A stretch of DNA of 64,000 nt from positions 1,014,575 through 1,078,574 of the forward strand of contig NZ_VDEZ01000002.1 of NCBI RefSeq assembly GCF_017922435.1. The letters are read 5' to 3'. Made by a program: the position numbers and the translations under genes. Below the pieces are notes generated by a model. The model saw nothing but the letters and a program-made list of their open reading frames with translations. It made no database searches and was not told the origin of the DNA. Below are positions 8,558 through 17,604 of the stretch, piece after piece (the stretch's first letter is position 1; each line of letters opens with the position of its first letter). This stretch comes from Thalassospira sp. ER-Se-21-Dark. GTDB lineage: Bacteria > Pseudomonadota > Alphaproteobacteria > Rhodospirillales > Thalassospiraceae.

Positions 8558-10528
8558 GTGACTTTGCCCCAGACCAATACTGTCATCATACGTGCAGCCG
8601 TGCGCGACGACCTTGATGGTCTTTGCGCGCTTGAAAGCGGCAATTTCGAAAGCGACCTGATTTCGCGTGCCTCCTTCTCGCGGTTCCTGCGTCAGGCCAG
8701 CGCGCGCCTGCTTGTTGCAGACGCTGGTGATGCCGATCATCCTGAAATTGTCGGGTATGGTTTGCTGTTGCTGCGCACCAATACGGTTACGGCACGGATT
8801 TACTCGCTGGCGATTGCAAAAGACTGGCGCGGCAAGGGTTTGGGCACACAGCTTTTGGCTGGCCTTGAAAATCTGGCGATGGATGCGGGATGTACGCGCA
8901 TGCGCCTTGAAGTGCGTGTGACCAACGAAACGGCGCGCAATCTTTATGAACGCCATGGCTATGTCCGGATTGCCGATCTTCCGGGATATTACGAGGATGG
9001 CAGTGATGGCATTCGCCTTGAACACGCACTTTATGATGGCGAAAGCGCTGTCAGCCCGGCTGTTGCCACCGGTGCGCCGCTGATTTTGGTCGACCGTCTG
9101 TCGGATCAACGCTTTGCTGTGTCTGGCGCACGTGTCATGCGGGTGCGTGATTATCTGGCACTTGATCATGGTGTGCGCAACCGGCGTGTAATCAACCTTT
9201 GCCAGTCCTATGAATATCTTTCGCGTGGTTATTATTGCAGCCTGCTTGCGGCCGCCCGTGCAGAGCGCGTCATTCCCGAGGCCGATGTCCTTTTGGATCT
9301 GAACTGGAAGCGCCTTCAGAAAACTGCACGTGCGGAACTCAGCCCGCAAATCATCGAGGCACTGGAAAAATCCGGCCAGACACCTGATCAGGCCCCGGAT
9401 CATATCGATGTCTATTTCGGGCGGACCGCCAACAAGAAGTTTCGTCAGATTGGCGAACGCGCCTTTGATCAGTTCCGCTGCCCGATCCTGCGTCTGCATC
9501 TGAACAAGCAGGACCGCAGAATTTTGCGCGAAATCGAAGCCCCGTCGATCAGCCAGCTTGATGATGACAAACTTGTCGAGTTCGAGGCAGCACTCCGTGC
9601 CTATTTGCGCGGGCGCGTGCGCAAGCAGGGCAACGTCACCCCGCCGACCGCCCTTGTCGCGATCCTGCATGACCCGGATGAAGTCCTGCCACCATCAGAC
9701 AAGGAGGCGCTTGCCAATTTCGTGCAGGCCGCGTCCGATCTGGGGGCAAAGGCCGAACTGATTACCGCCAAGGATTTTCATCATCTTTCGGAATTTGATG
9801 CCCTTTTGATCCGCGAAACCACGGCCCTTGATCACCATACCTATCGCTTTGCCAAGCGCGCGGTAAAGGAAGGCATTCCGGTGATTGATGATCCGGACTC
9901 GATGCTGCGTTGTACCAACAAGGTCTATCTGGCCGAATTGCTGCGCACACACCGTATCCCGGCACCGAAAAGTGCTATTTTCGATAAGCGCCGCATTCCC
10001 GACATCGCAAAGCAATTCAGCTTCCCGTCGGTTCTGAAGGTGCCCGATGGCTGTTTCTCGCGCGGGGTGCGCAAGGTCAAGTCGCCAGACCACCTGAACG
10101 AAGTCGCGACCGAGATGTTCAAAAACTCCGAACTTCTCGTCATCCAGGAATATGTCGAAACCACCTTTGACTGGCGTATTGGTGTTTTGGGTGGTGAAGC
10201 CATCTTTGCCAGCCGCTATTTCATGGCACCGGGCCACTGGCAGATCGTCAAACACGAAGATGATGGCAAAAGCTATGAGGAAGGCGGGTTTGAAACCCTT
10301 GCGGTCGAAGATGCCCCTGCTGACATCGTTGCGACCGCCCTTGCCTCTGCACGTTTGATGGGCGATGGCCTTTATGGCGTGGATGTCAAGGAAACGCCCT
10401 ATGGCCCGATGGTGATCGAGGTGAATGACAACCCGAATATCGATGCCGGGGTTGAGGATGTGGTTCTGGGCATGGATTTGTATCGCCGGATCATTGCGCA
10501 CTTGCTGGGCAAGATTGCGCGCCCGTAA
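8558..10528 (+). CDS. GNAT acetyltransferase fused to RimK-type ATP-grasp ligase
   Basis: A 656-residue three-part protein starting at GTG 8558, chosen for the TAGGAGAG ribosome site eight bases upstream. Residues 1-165 are a GNAT domain with the acetyl-CoA loop RGKGLGTQLL. Residues about 175-335 match the RLAN region found before some RimK ligases. Residues about 360-650 are an ATP-grasp fold: KVPDGCFSRGVRKV, and VIEVNDNPNID, whose Glu621, Asn623 and Asn625 should bind metal. RimK-type enzymes join amino acids by ATP-dependent amide bonds. It converges on a GNAT-C39 peptidase gene, and both stop at one terminator. This association of GNAT, RLAN/ATP-grasp and papain-like domains has been noted in comparative genomics as a probable peptide-modification system; the product is unknown. 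Confidence 0.88.
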   Translation: MTLPQTNTVIIRAAVRDDLDGLCALESGNFESDLISRASFSRFLRQASARLLVADAGDADHPEIVGYGLLLLRTNTVTARIYSLAIAKDWRGKGLGTQLLAGLENLAMDAGCTRMRLEVRVTNETARNLYERHGYVRIADLPGYYEDGSDGIRLEHALYDGESAVSPAVATGAPLILVDRLSDQRFAVSGARVMRVRDYLALDHGVRNRRVINLCQSYEYLSRGYYCSLLAAARAERVIPEADVLLDLNWKRLQKTARAELSPQIIEALEKSGQTPDQAPDHIDVYFGRTANKKFRQIGERAFDQFRCPILRLHLNKQDRRILREIEAPSISQLDDDKLVEFEAALRAYLRGRVRKQGNVTPPTALVAILHDPDEVLPPSDKEALANFVQAASDLGAKAELITAKDFHHLSEFDALLIRETTALDHHTYRFAKRAVKEGIPVIDDPDSMLRCTNKVYLAELLRTHRIPAPKSAIFDKRRIPDIAKQFSFPSVLKVPDGCFSRGVRKVKSPDHLNEVATEMFKNSELLVIQEYVETTFDWRIGVLGGEAIFASRYFMAPGHWQIVKHEDDGKSYEEGGFETLAVEDAPADIVATALASARLMGDGLYGVDVKETPYGPMVIEVNDNPNIDAGVEDVVLGMDLYRRIIAHLLGKIARP

Positions 10529-10554
10529 GGGCCTCTGCAACATCCCCTAAAAGC

Positions 10555-10583
10555 AAAAGGCCGGGTTTTCACCCGGCCTTTTT
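10555..10583. terminator. Bidirectional rho-independent terminator
   Basis: A perfect hairpin, AAAAGGCCGGGT / ACCCGGCCTTTT with a four-base loop, has A- and T-runs on both sides. It serves the two convergent GNAT-fusion genes. The stop codon of the minus-strand gene lies inside the stem. Confidence 0.9.
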
Positions 10584-11711
10584 GTCAATGAAGACGGCAG
10601 CTTGCAGTTTATCGCGGCCATAACGCGCCATCAGATCAAATTCATGGCGCAGGATCGGCACAGATAGACAATCACTGCCGGTATAGGGTTCATGGTCTTC
10701 GCCAATATCGGGATCACTGACATAGACAAACCGGTCATCAAAGCCCGAAACCACCACCCAGTGCGGGATTTTGTCGCCATAAATGCGGTACTGGCTAATC
10801 AGGACCAGAGCCATTTTGCCCTGTCTGGTGCGTTCTTCGATCTCGGCAATGCCAAACGGGCCGGTCGTAACCGAAATACCGGCATCAAGTGCCTGTCGGG
10901 CAAAGTCGTAATGAACCAGTTCGACCACTTCGCGGTTTTTAGGTTTGCGCACAGTATCAACGAATAACGGCCCATCGCGGCTGCTCAGCACTTCGACGTC
11001 AAAGCCGCGCTTGTGCGCCGCCAACGCCAGCCCCAGCGGGCCACAACCGCCGTGCCCGGATGTCATGAAAATCGTGGTGGCTTCGCGCCACAGCGCGATC
11101 TCAAGATTACGATCCAGTTCGATATCCTGATCCAGCGCATTCATCGCCATCATCAAGGCCGCCGGACCACAGGTAAATGGCAGGGTCTGGTGATAGAAAT
11201 GGATGGGCGATGGCAAATGCATGGCATTGGGAACCAATACCTTTTCCATGCGTAGCGCATTGGAATGATCGGGATAATAGTCCGGATAAAGTGCAAATTC
11301 GCGATATCCGACTGATTTGAAAAGCCGGATCGCATCCTTGTTTTTCTGGCTGACTTCAAGGCGCAGGATCGGTGTGCCGAAATCAAGGCTGAGTTCTTCG
11401 GCCCGTTCAATCAGGGCATGGCCAATCCCCTGCCCGCGCTGATCAGGTGACACCGCCATCGAATAAAGGCGCGCAAGCGCGACGTTGCTGCGAAAAATCA
11501 CCAGCGCGTAGCCAACAACAACGCCCCCATCCTTGGTGGTTTCGGCCACTGTCAAACGCGCGGTTTCACTGCCGACGAAACGTTTGAAGGCGCGCCGGGT
11601 CAGTCGGTCGACTTCAAAGGACCGGTTTTCGATCTCGCACAGGGCGTCGAGATCATCGCTCTTTGCCAGTCGAAATCTGATGTTGGAAAGTTGGTCTGCG
11701 TTTGACGTCAT
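10569..11711 (-). CDS. GNAT acetyltransferase fused to C39-like cysteine peptidase
   Basis: About 380 residues from ATG 11711; further upstream in-frame starts exist at 11759 and beyond, but the GNAT homology begins right after MTSNADQLS. The N-terminal GNAT domain (residues 1-160) has the RGQGIGHALIERA acetyl-CoA loop and is visibly related to the GNAT part of the convergent ATP-grasp gene (shared DDLDxLCxxExxxFExDxLxRxxFxRF). The C-terminal domain is C39/papain-like: catalytic Cys in TCGPAALMMA, His in IPHWVVVSGFDD, then an Asp in VSDPDIG. Family knowledge links such C39-like domains to leader-peptide cleavage or peptide processing. With the facing ligase it may trim or hydrolyse what the ligase makes; that is inference. 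Confidence 0.85.
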   Translation of the reverse strand: MTSNADQLSNIRFRLAKSDDLDALCEIENRSFEVDRLTRRAFKRFVGSETARLTVAETTKDGGVVVGYALVIFRSNVALARLYSMAVSPDQRGQGIGHALIERAEELSLDFGTPILRLEVSQKNKDAIRLFKSVGYREFALYPDYYPDHSNALRMEKVLVPNAMHLPSPIHFYHQTLPFTCGPAALMMAMNALDQDIELDRNLEIALWREATTIFMTSGHGGCGPLGLALAAHKRGFDVEVLSSRDGPLFVDTVRKPKNREVVELVHYDFARQALDAGISVTTGPFGIAEIEERTRQGKMALVLISQYRIYGDKIPHWVVVSGFDDRFVYVSDPDIGEDHEPYTGSDCLSVPILRHEFDLMARYGRDKLQAAVFIDKKAG

Positions 11712-11857
11712 ACCGGTGCCACTTGATAAAACCATGCCAGATACAGCACGCGCGGACATATCGTCATGAAACGCACAAAAGCAATAGTGCAATTTATGCG
11801 ATGCTCACTGCGTTTTTTGCACAGCAACGCACCGCATAAGGTGCAAATTCAAACGGC

Positions 11858-12271
11858 TTAGCCGCGTGCTGCAATCCGCGGTGCCAGCGGCGCCATATCA
11901 TATCCGGCCTCAGCCGCGGCCTTGACGATATCGCCGACCTGCATCTGCCCGGCATTGGCCAGCGACCAAAGGATGGTGCAACGTGTACCACTGCGGCAAT
12001 AGGCAAAGATGGGCTTTTCGACGGCAGCCAAATTGGCTGCAAAGGCATCCGCATCCGCGTCCGACACATTGCCACTTGCGACGGGCTGGAAGATCGCCTT
12101 CATACCGGCAGCCTCGGCCTTGGCGGCAACTTCGGAAAATGACGGTTGCCCTGGATCTTCGCCATCCGGGCGGTTGCAAATGATGGTTTTGAAACCGGCC
12201 GCAGCGATTTCGTCAATCGCAGCAAGCGGCATTTGCGGGGATACAGTCAGTTCATCACTCAGGCGTTTCAT
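11858..12271 (-). CDS. DUF442/TIGR01244 family sulfur-related phosphatase-like protein
   Basis: About 137 residues from ATG 12271. The fold is that of the small rhodanese/tyrosine-phosphatase-like DUF442 domain: TIICNRPDGEDPGQPS, then the catalytic loop FAYCRSGTRCT with the CX5R signature. In many proteobacteria this domain (Blh N-terminal part) accompanies sulfide-oxidising persulfide dioxygenases and a BigR-type repressor; none of those is seen here. It follows a DUF2892 membrane-protein gene on the same strand with a gap of about 157 bp. A role in sulfur transfer or sulfide tolerance is inferred from the family only. Confidence 0.82.
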   Translation of the reverse strand: MKRLSDELTVSPQMPLAAIDEIAAAGFKTIICNRPDGEDPGQPSFSEVAAKAEAAGMKAIFQPVASGNVSDADADAFAANLAAVEKPIFAYCRSGTRCTILWSLANAGQMQVGDIVKAAAEAGYDMAPLAPRIAARG

Positions 12272-12428
12272 TTTTATATTCCGTTCGTCGTTGCTGGTCG
12301 CCGTGCCCAAGTGTGGGCATCAACAGCACGTCTATCCAACATACCGCAGAGATCTACGGACGCCAGCATAACGTTCAAACAACAACAGATCGAACGGAAT
12401 ATTCCGGTTTCAAACGCCGTTTATTACC

Positions 12429-12653
12429 TTATTTGGAAAGCGGGCAGGTCCGCAGGCCAAACAGCATGTAAAGCGGGCAGAAACGCAGTGCCGCAGTCGC
12501 CAGCATGACAACACCGGCAGCAATCATCACCCAGCCGTAAACGCCGTACGCCATGCCGCCACCTTCGGGCGCGGCCGAAACAAACGGAATGGCCAGCAAA
12601 ACAACACCGGCAATCGCACGGACAACACGGTCCAGGGTTCCAACATTCGCCAT
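12429..12653 (-). CDS. DUF2892 small inner-membrane protein (YgaP C-terminal-like)
   Basis: A 74-residue protein from ATG 12653, chosen because of the strong AAGGAGG ribosome site just upstream; a longer in-frame extension lacks one. Sequence: MANVGTLDRVVRAIAG start, two hydrophobic segments (about residues 13-27 and 37-55), then LRFCPLYMLFGLRTCPL with two cysteines. This is the DUF2892 pattern (x-R-x-G...P-Y-x-L-x-G), also found as the membrane part of the rhodanese YgaP. It is probably cotranscribed with the following DUF442 gene. An AT-rich imperfect palindrome at about 12686-12704 in its upstream region may be an operator. Confidence 0.85.
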   Translation of the reverse strand: MANVGTLDRVVRAIAGVVLLAIPFVSAAPEGGGMAYGVYGWVMIAAGVVMLATAALRFCPLYMLFGLRTCPLSK

Positions 12654-12850
12654 AACTTCCTCCTTGGGAAAAGCTCTGATGGAGTGATTTATAACATTAT
12701 AATCCAATCGATTACTTTGATACTTATCAATCGCCTCCATGCGGATCGGTACTTTGGCCGATGCCCTGTTTCGTGGCTTGCCCAATGGTTGCAAGCATGC
12801 CAAAAGTTCAAAACCCAAATGATATCAAGCTCCTCAGGAAACGCGCAGAT

Positions 12851-13573
12851 ATGAGTAACACCGCAAAGGCCGTCCCGGATTTTCCGTCATGGCGTCAAAC
12901 CAATCCGAATGGTGTGTTTTCAGATTGGCTGAAGGCATCCTGTGCGGATCAATGGCGTGCGGTAACCCACCATGTCTTTACCGATGCCTGGGGTGACGCC
13001 GCGCTTCCCAAGGCCAATCTTGAAAACTACCTTATTCAGGATCACCGGTTTATTGATCGGTTTGTTGCCCTGTTGGCCGCGGCCGTATCGCGTGCACCAC
13101 GCCTGAAGGATCGCATTCCGGGGTGTCAGTTCCTTGCACTGGTCACGGGCGAAGAAAACACCTATTTCGAACGATCCTTTGCCGCCCTTGGCGTATCCGA
13201 TGATGCGCGTGAAAACATGCCTGACTGGCAGGCAACAGCAGCGTTCAAGCAGCTTATGAAAGACGCCACGGACAGCAACAGTTACGCCAATATGCTGGCC
13301 GTTCTGGCGGTTGCCGAGGGCACCTATCTTGGTTGGGCGGATCGGGTCAACAAGGCCATCGCCAATCGCCCCGATGAATTCTGGTACGCCGAATGGATTG
13401 ATCTTCATATCGGGGCGTATTTCGAAAGTGTGGTTGCCTATCTGAATACCCAACTGGATCAGGTCGGACCGCCCCTGTCAGCTGAAGAACGCGCCGAATG
13501 CCTGTCCTATTTCAAACGTGCAACCGATCTTGAATGTCAGTTCTTTGATACGGCATGGGGACCACAAGAATGA
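12851..13573 (+). CDS. TenA-family protein (thiaminase II-like)
   Basis: About 240 residues from ATG 12851; the first residues upstream in the same frame look non-coding. The all-helical TenA fold is indicated by WRAVTHHVFTDAWGDAALP, the NYLIQDHRFIDRFV segment, GEENTYFERSF, VLAVAEGTYLGWADR and EWIDLHIGAYFESVV, in the usual order. Classical TenA hydrolyses aminopyrimidines to salvage thiamine. The class cysteine in the middle of TenA-C proteins is not evident in the expected place, so this may be a TenA-E type with Glu as the key residue. It overlaps the start of a GNAT gene (ATGA), so the two are cotranscribed. No TPP riboswitch was recognised upstream. Confidence 0.82.
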   Translation: MSNTAKAVPDFPSWRQTNPNGVFSDWLKASCADQWRAVTHHVFTDAWGDAALPKANLENYLIQDHRFIDRFVALLAAAVSRAPRLKDRIPGCQFLALVTGEENTYFERSFAALGVSDDARENMPDWQATAAFKQLMKDATDSNSYANMLAVLAVAEGTYLGWADRVNKAIANRPDEFWYAEWIDLHIGAYFESVVAYLNTQLDQVGPPLSAEERAECLSYFKRATDLECQFFDTAWGPQE

Positions 13574-14052
13574 TCACAATTCGTCCGTTTATGGACAGTG
13601 ATGCCAAGGCCTTGGTCGAAATTTATCGCCACTCCGTTACGGAAATCGGCCCCAACGCCTATAACCCCGAACAGGTTGCGGTGTGGGCAAAGCTGCTGCC
13701 GACACCGGAACGGTTTCTCGAAATCATGACAGATGGACGGTTCAGTCTTGTCGCGGTTGATGACAATGATCAGGTTGTCGCCTTTGGCGATGTCGAGGCC
13801 AATGGCCATATCGGGTTTCTGTATGCCCTGCCCGATTTTGCGGGCAAAGGCATTGTGACAAAGCTGTACGACGCGCTTGAAGCGCACGCGTGTAAACAGG
13901 GTATTGGCAAGCTTTATTCCGAGGCCAGTGAATTTGCTAAATCCTTCCTGCTTAAACAGGGCTTTAGCGTTGTGGAACGCCGCGATTTCGAAGTCGCTGG
14001 CGTCCCCATCCACAATTACGCAGTTGAAAAGCGCCTGCGCGTGCCGCGCTGA
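13570..14052 (+). CDS. GNAT family N-acetyltransferase
   Basis: About 160 residues; the start at ATG 13570 overlaps the tenA stop (ATGA), with GGGGA just upstream; an ATG at 13555 is the alternative. It is a single GNAT domain: MITIRPFMDSDAKALVEIYR at the N-terminus, GFLYALPDFAGKGIVTKLYD as the acetyl-CoA binding strand-loop-helix (with AGKG in place of the common RGKG), and the SFLLKQGFSVVERRDF ending typical of the YafP/ElaA-like group. The substrate is unknown. Translational coupling with tenA suggests a shared function, possibly modification of a small amine, but that is weak. Confidence 0.82.
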   Translation: MITIRPFMDSDAKALVEIYRHSVTEIGPNAYNPEQVAVWAKLLPTPERFLEIMTDGRFSLVAVDDNDQVVAFGDVEANGHIGFLYALPDFAGKGIVTKLYDALEAHACKQGIGKLYSEASEFAKSFLLKQGFSVVERRDFEVAGVPIHNYAVEKRLRVPR

Positions 14053-14075
14053 ACCAAATCACCGCATCACACATA

Positions 14076-14103
14076 AAAAAGGCTGCCATCCGGCAGCCTT
14101 TTT
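14076..14103. terminator. Bidirectional rho-independent terminator
   Basis: The hairpin GGCTGCC-ATCC-GGCAGCC is flanked by an A-run on the left and a T-run on the right. It ends both the tenA-GNAT unit and the convergent pcaB. Confidence 0.9.
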
Positions 14104-14105
14104 CT

Positions 14106-15443
14106 CTAGTCGCGCAGGCCACGCTTGGCGGCCCCCAAAACACGATCAATAAACACATCCGACTGCCCGATATAATTGACCGGGTTACGGATATGCGCCC
14201 AATCCACCGGGGCGTCGGTCAGTTTTGGCAATTCATCAAACAGGTTCGATGCGTTTTCTGCCGACTTGGCAATCGCCTCCTTGACCAGTTTATCCGCCAC
14301 ATCGCGGCCAAGGTGATCAGCCAGCGCAAATGTCGCGGCCTCTGCCAGCATCGCCCCGCGTGACAGTTCAAGGTTTTCGGCCATCCGGTCTGCATTGATT
14401 TTAAGATCCGGCACCATATCAACCGCTTGCGCAAGTGCCGCACCAGTTGCTGTAATGATCTGCGGCAAGGTCAACCATTCCAGAAGCCAGCTTGCCCCGC
14501 TTCGTTCATGATCGTGCAATTGCGCCTGGGCAAAGGTACCAAGCAACCCGGCATTGAAGCGTGCCAGTGTCACCAGCATTTCCGCCTGCACCGGGTTGGA
14601 TTTATGCGGCATGGTCGATGACCCACCACCCTTGCCCGGTTGAACCTCGGCAATTTCGGACTGTGCCAGCAGAACCAAGTCCTGCCCCATCTTGCCAAGC
14701 GCGCCGGTTAACGCTGTTAACTGACTTGCAAAATCAACAAGGACGTCACGCTGCGCATGCCAGGGCATATCAGCAAGCGGAAGATCAAGTTCTTCGGAAA
14801 GATTGCTTTCGACATCTGCGGCCTTCACCCCGATCGAGGCCAATGTCCCCGCAGCGCCGCCGAAAGAAATCCGCAACAAATCTGATGACAGGCTATCAAT
14901 CCGGTGATCAATCCGTACAAGCGGTGCGAGCCATCCGGCAGCCTTGAGACCAAAGGTGGTGGGGACAGCCTGTTGGGACCGCGTCCGCCCGATCATCACC
15001 GTTGTGCGATGGGTGTCGGCATGGACAGACAGCGCCTTGGCCAGTTTGCGAATGCGGCGACGAATGATCGCAACCGCATCGCGCAACTGCAGGACAAGGG
15101 CCGTATCAACCACATCCTGACTGGTGGCACCGAAATGAACATATCGTGCGTCTTCGCCGCCAATTTCCGCCTTTAGCGCCTTGACCAGTGCCGGTACTGG
15201 CACACCGGCACTTGCCGTCGGGCCAGCAAGCGTTGCCGGGTCGGGATTAAAATCCCGGCAGACTTCGGCGATGCGGATCGCACTTTGTTGCGGGATCACA
15301 CCTGCGCGCGCTTCCGCTGCTGCAAGGGCCGATTCAAAAAGCAGCATGGATGCAATCTGTGCCCGGTCATCAAACAGGGCCGCGATCTCCGGATCGGAAA
15401 ACAGATTTCCAAGCAGGGCTGAGTCAAAGGGCGAAACGCTCAT
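14106..15443 (-). CDS. pcaB: 3-carboxy-cis,cis-muconate cycloisomerase
   Basis: A 445-residue member of the fumarase/argininosuccinate lyase superfamily. The superfamily signature GSSTMPHKSNPVQAEM is intact, as are YVHFGATSQDVVDTA and the early GNLFSDPEIAALF typical of PcaB. It lactonises 3-carboxymuconate made by PcaHG to 4-carboxymuconolactone. It is the last gene of the pca block but is set apart by 144 bp and a hairpin terminator after pcaF, so it may depend on read-through or its own promoter. In many alphaproteobacteria pcaB follows pcaG directly (pcaDCHGB); here pcaI, pcaJ and pcaF are interposed. Confidence 0.93.
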   Translation of the reverse strand: MSVSPFDSALLGNLFSDPEIAALFDDRAQIASMLLFESALAAAEARAGVIPQQSAIRIAEVCRDFNPDPATLAGPTASAGVPVPALVKALKAEIGGEDARYVHFGATSQDVVDTALVLQLRDAVAIIRRRIRKLAKALSVHADTHRTTVMIGRTRSQQAVPTTFGLKAAGWLAPLVRIDHRIDSLSSDLLRISFGGAAGTLASIGVKAADVESNLSEELDLPLADMPWHAQRDVLVDFASQLTALTGALGKMGQDLVLLAQSEIAEVQPGKGGGSSTMPHKSNPVQAEMLVTLARFNAGLLGTFAQAQLHDHERSGASWLLEWLTLPQIITATGAALAQAVDMVPDLKINADRMAENLELSRGAMLAEAATFALADHLGRDVADKLVKEAIAKSAENASNLFDELPKLTDAPVDWAHIRNPVNYIGQSDVFIDRVLGAAKRGLRD

Positions 15444-15529
15444 CAGGGTTCATCCACCGTTCAAACAGGTGTGAAATCAAGTCGATAGTGTCGCGCCAGC
15501 AACCATCTTGGTCAATAACGCAAAAAGAA

Positions 15530-15557
15530 GCCCCTGCCCGTCAACCGGCACAGGGGC
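15530..15557 (-). terminator. Rho-independent terminator between pcaF and pcaB
   Basis: The stem GCCCCTG / CAGGGGC is followed on the minus strand by CTTCTTTTTG. It lies inside the pca gene block, so it should reduce expression of pcaB relative to pcaF. Confidence 0.7.
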
Positions 15558-15587
15558 ACCTTTTCAAAGATCAATCAGCCATTAGCC

Positions 15588-16793
15588 TTAAACAGCTTCA
15601 AGCGCAATCGCGATACCCTGACCGACACCAATGCACATGGTTGCCAATGCCCGCTTGCCACCGGTACGCTTCATCTGAAGCGCTGCAGTGCCGGCAATAC
15701 GCGCACCCGACATGCCCAGTGGATGCCCAAGGGCAATCGCACCACCATTCGGGTTTACTCGTGCATCGTCATCGGCAATGCCAAGATCACGAAGCGTTGC
15801 CAGCCCCTGGGATGCAAAGGCCTCGTTCAGTTCGATCACGTCAAGCTGATCGGTTGACCAGCCAAGACGTGCGAGAAGTTTTTTCGATGCCGGTGCCGGG
15901 CCAAAGCCCATGATACGCGGTGCAACACCCGCAGTCGCACCACCAACCACGCGTGCAATCGGGGTCAGGCCGTATTTCTTGACCGCTGCCTCGGATGCGA
16001 TGATCAGGGCCGCGGCCCCGTCATTGACACCCGATGCGTTGCCAGCCGTGACCGAACCGCCTTCGCGGAACGGGGTCGGCAGTTTGGCAAGCTTTTCGGC
16101 CGTGGTGCCCGGACGCGGATGTTCATCCTTGTCCACGACAATGGCATCCCCTTTACGCTGCGGAATGGTGACCGGGGTGATTTCCGCGGCCAGATTGCCA
16201 TTTTCCTGTGCGGCAACCGCCTTGTCCTGCGACCGGGCGGCAAAGGTATCCTGGTCTTCGCGCGAGATGTTGAAATCCTCGGCAACGTTTTCACCGGTTT
16301 CAGGCATGGAATCCACGCCGTACTGTTTCTTCATCACCGGGTTGACGAACCGCCAGCCGATGGTGGTGTCATAAATTTCCGCATTGCGCGAAAATGCCGA
16401 CGTTGCTTTTGGCATGACAAACGGCGCACGTGACATGCTTTCAACGCCACCGGCAATCATCAGATCGGCTTCGCCCGATTTGATGGCGCGGGCCGCCATG
16501 ATGATCGCATCCATGCCCGAACCGCAGAGTCGGTTGACCGTGGTTCCGGTCACTGTTTCCGGAAGCCCTGCCAAAAGCGAAGACATACGCGCAACGTTGC
16601 GGTTGTCTTCGCCGGCCTGGTTGGCACAGCCAAAGATGACATCATCAACAGCGGCAAAATCCAGATCCGGATTGCGGTCGATCAGCGCCTTAAGCGGAAC
16701 AGCGCCAAGATCATCGGCGCGCACCTGCGACAGGCTGCCGCCAAAGCGGCCAATCGGGGTGCGGATATAATCGCAAATATATGCGTCAGCCAT
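15588..16793 (-). CDS. pcaF: 3-oxoadipyl-CoA thiolase
   Basis: A 401-residue thiolase. The acylated cysteine is in [11 protein letters not shown] (near residue 90), and the C-terminal active-site residues are in [16 protein letters not shown] (His near 357) and [10 protein letters not shown] (Cys near 387). The N-terminus [18 protein letters not shown] is the form seen in 3-oxoadipyl-CoA thiolases rather than acetoacetyl-CoA thiolases. It cleaves 3-oxoadipyl-CoA to succinyl-CoA and acetyl-CoA, the last step of the beta-ketoadipate pathway. It follows pcaJ by 23 bp in one operon. Confidence 0.94.
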   Translation of the reverse strand: MADAYICDYIRTPIGRFGGSLSQVRADDLGAVPLKALIDRNPDLDFAAVDDVIFGCANQAGEDNRNVARMSSLLAGLPETVTGTTVNRLCGSGMDAIIMAARAIKSGEADLMIAGGVESMSRAPFVMPKATSAFSRNAEIYDTTIGWRFVNPVMKKQYGVDSMPETGENVAEDFNISREDQDTFAARSQDKAVAAQENGNLAAEITPVTIPQRKGDAIVVDKDEHPRPGTTAEKLAKLPTPFREGGSVTAGNASGVNDGAAALIIASEAAVKKYGLTPIARVVGGATAGVAPRIMGFGPAPASKKLLARLGWSTDQLDVIELNEAFASQGLATLRDLGIADDDARVNPNGGAIALGHPLGMSGARIAGTAALQMKRTGGKRALATMCIGVGQGIAIALEAV

Positions 16794-16816
16794 TTCTAAG
16801 ATCCTTGTTATTGCTC

Positions 16817-17590
16817 TTACTGCTGGTCCCCGTGGGCCCTGGCGGTACGAGCATGCAGTTCACGCAGAACCTGCAATTCTTTCTCGGACGGGATCGCAGT
16901 TTCGGCGACTTCGTCGGCAAACTCAACATCCCAACCGGTATTTTCGATGATTTCTTCGCGGGTTACGCCCGGATGGATCGAGGTCACAACGAATTGCTTG
17001 CCCACCGGATGCGGTTCCATGATGCAAAGATCCGTGATCAGACGCGAAGGACCTTTGGTATCAACGCCGTAAGATGCACGATCATTGCCCCCCTTGCCGT
17101 GACCAAGCGATGTCACGAAATCGATCTTTTCGACAAAGCCACGTTTGCTTTGCTTCATCACCAAAAAGACTTCACCACAGCTGGTCGCGATTTCCGGCGC
17201 ACCACCACCACCCGGCAGGCGGACTTTGGGGTTGTCGTAATCACCGATCACGGTGGTATTGATGTTGCCATACTTGTCAAGCTGGGCTGCACCAAGGAAA
17301 CCAACCGAAATCTTGCCGCCCTGAAGCCAGTAGCGGAACATTTCCGGCACGGCGACAGTGTTCACAGCGGTTTCACACAGCTCGCCATCACCGATCGACA
17401 GCGGCAGAACATCCGGTTTGGTACCGATCGTGCCGCTTTCATAAATCAGGGTGATGTCAGGCGCATGGGTCAGGCGTGCCAAGTTACACGCAGCCGACGG
17501 CATCCCGATGCCAACAAAGCACACATCGTCATTTTTAAGCGCGCGTGCGGCGGATACCGTCATCATTTCAGTCGGGGTATATTCAACCAT
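16817..17590 (-). CDS. pcaJ: 3-oxoadipate CoA-transferase subunit B (CatJ-type)
   Basis: A 257-residue family I CoA-transferase beta subunit with IYESGTIGTKP, whose Glu is the expected catalytic residue, and LPGGGGAPEIATSC. The size and motifs fit the CatJ/GctB-like form rather than the shorter classical PcaJ of about 215 residues. With PcaI it moves CoA from succinyl-CoA to 3-oxoadipate. The gap to pcaI is 14 bp, so the two subunits are translated together. Confidence 0.9.
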   Translation of the reverse strand: MVEYTPTEMMTVSAARALKNDDVCFVGIGMPSAACNLARLTHAPDITLIYESGTIGTKPDVLPLSIGDGELCETAVNTVAVPEMFRYWLQGGKISVGFLGAAQLDKYGNINTTVIGDYDNPKVRLPGGGGAPEIATSCGEVFLVMKQSKRGFVEKIDFVTSLGHGKGGNDRASYGVDTKGPSRLITDLCIMEPHPVGKQFVVTSIHPGVTREEIIENTGWDVEFADEVAETAIPSEKELQVLRELHARTARAHGDQQ

Positions 17591-17604
17591 GATTTTTCCT
17601 CCGC

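Noticed and set aside
8537..9670. 377-codon minus-strand frame opposite the ATP-grasp gene
   Set aside because: Antisense shadow; the plus-strand protein has clear GNAT and ATP-grasp motifs.
12654..12850. Possible TPP riboswitch before the tenA gene
   Set aside because: No thi-box sequence or suitable helices were found; the region is a plain divergent promoter gap.
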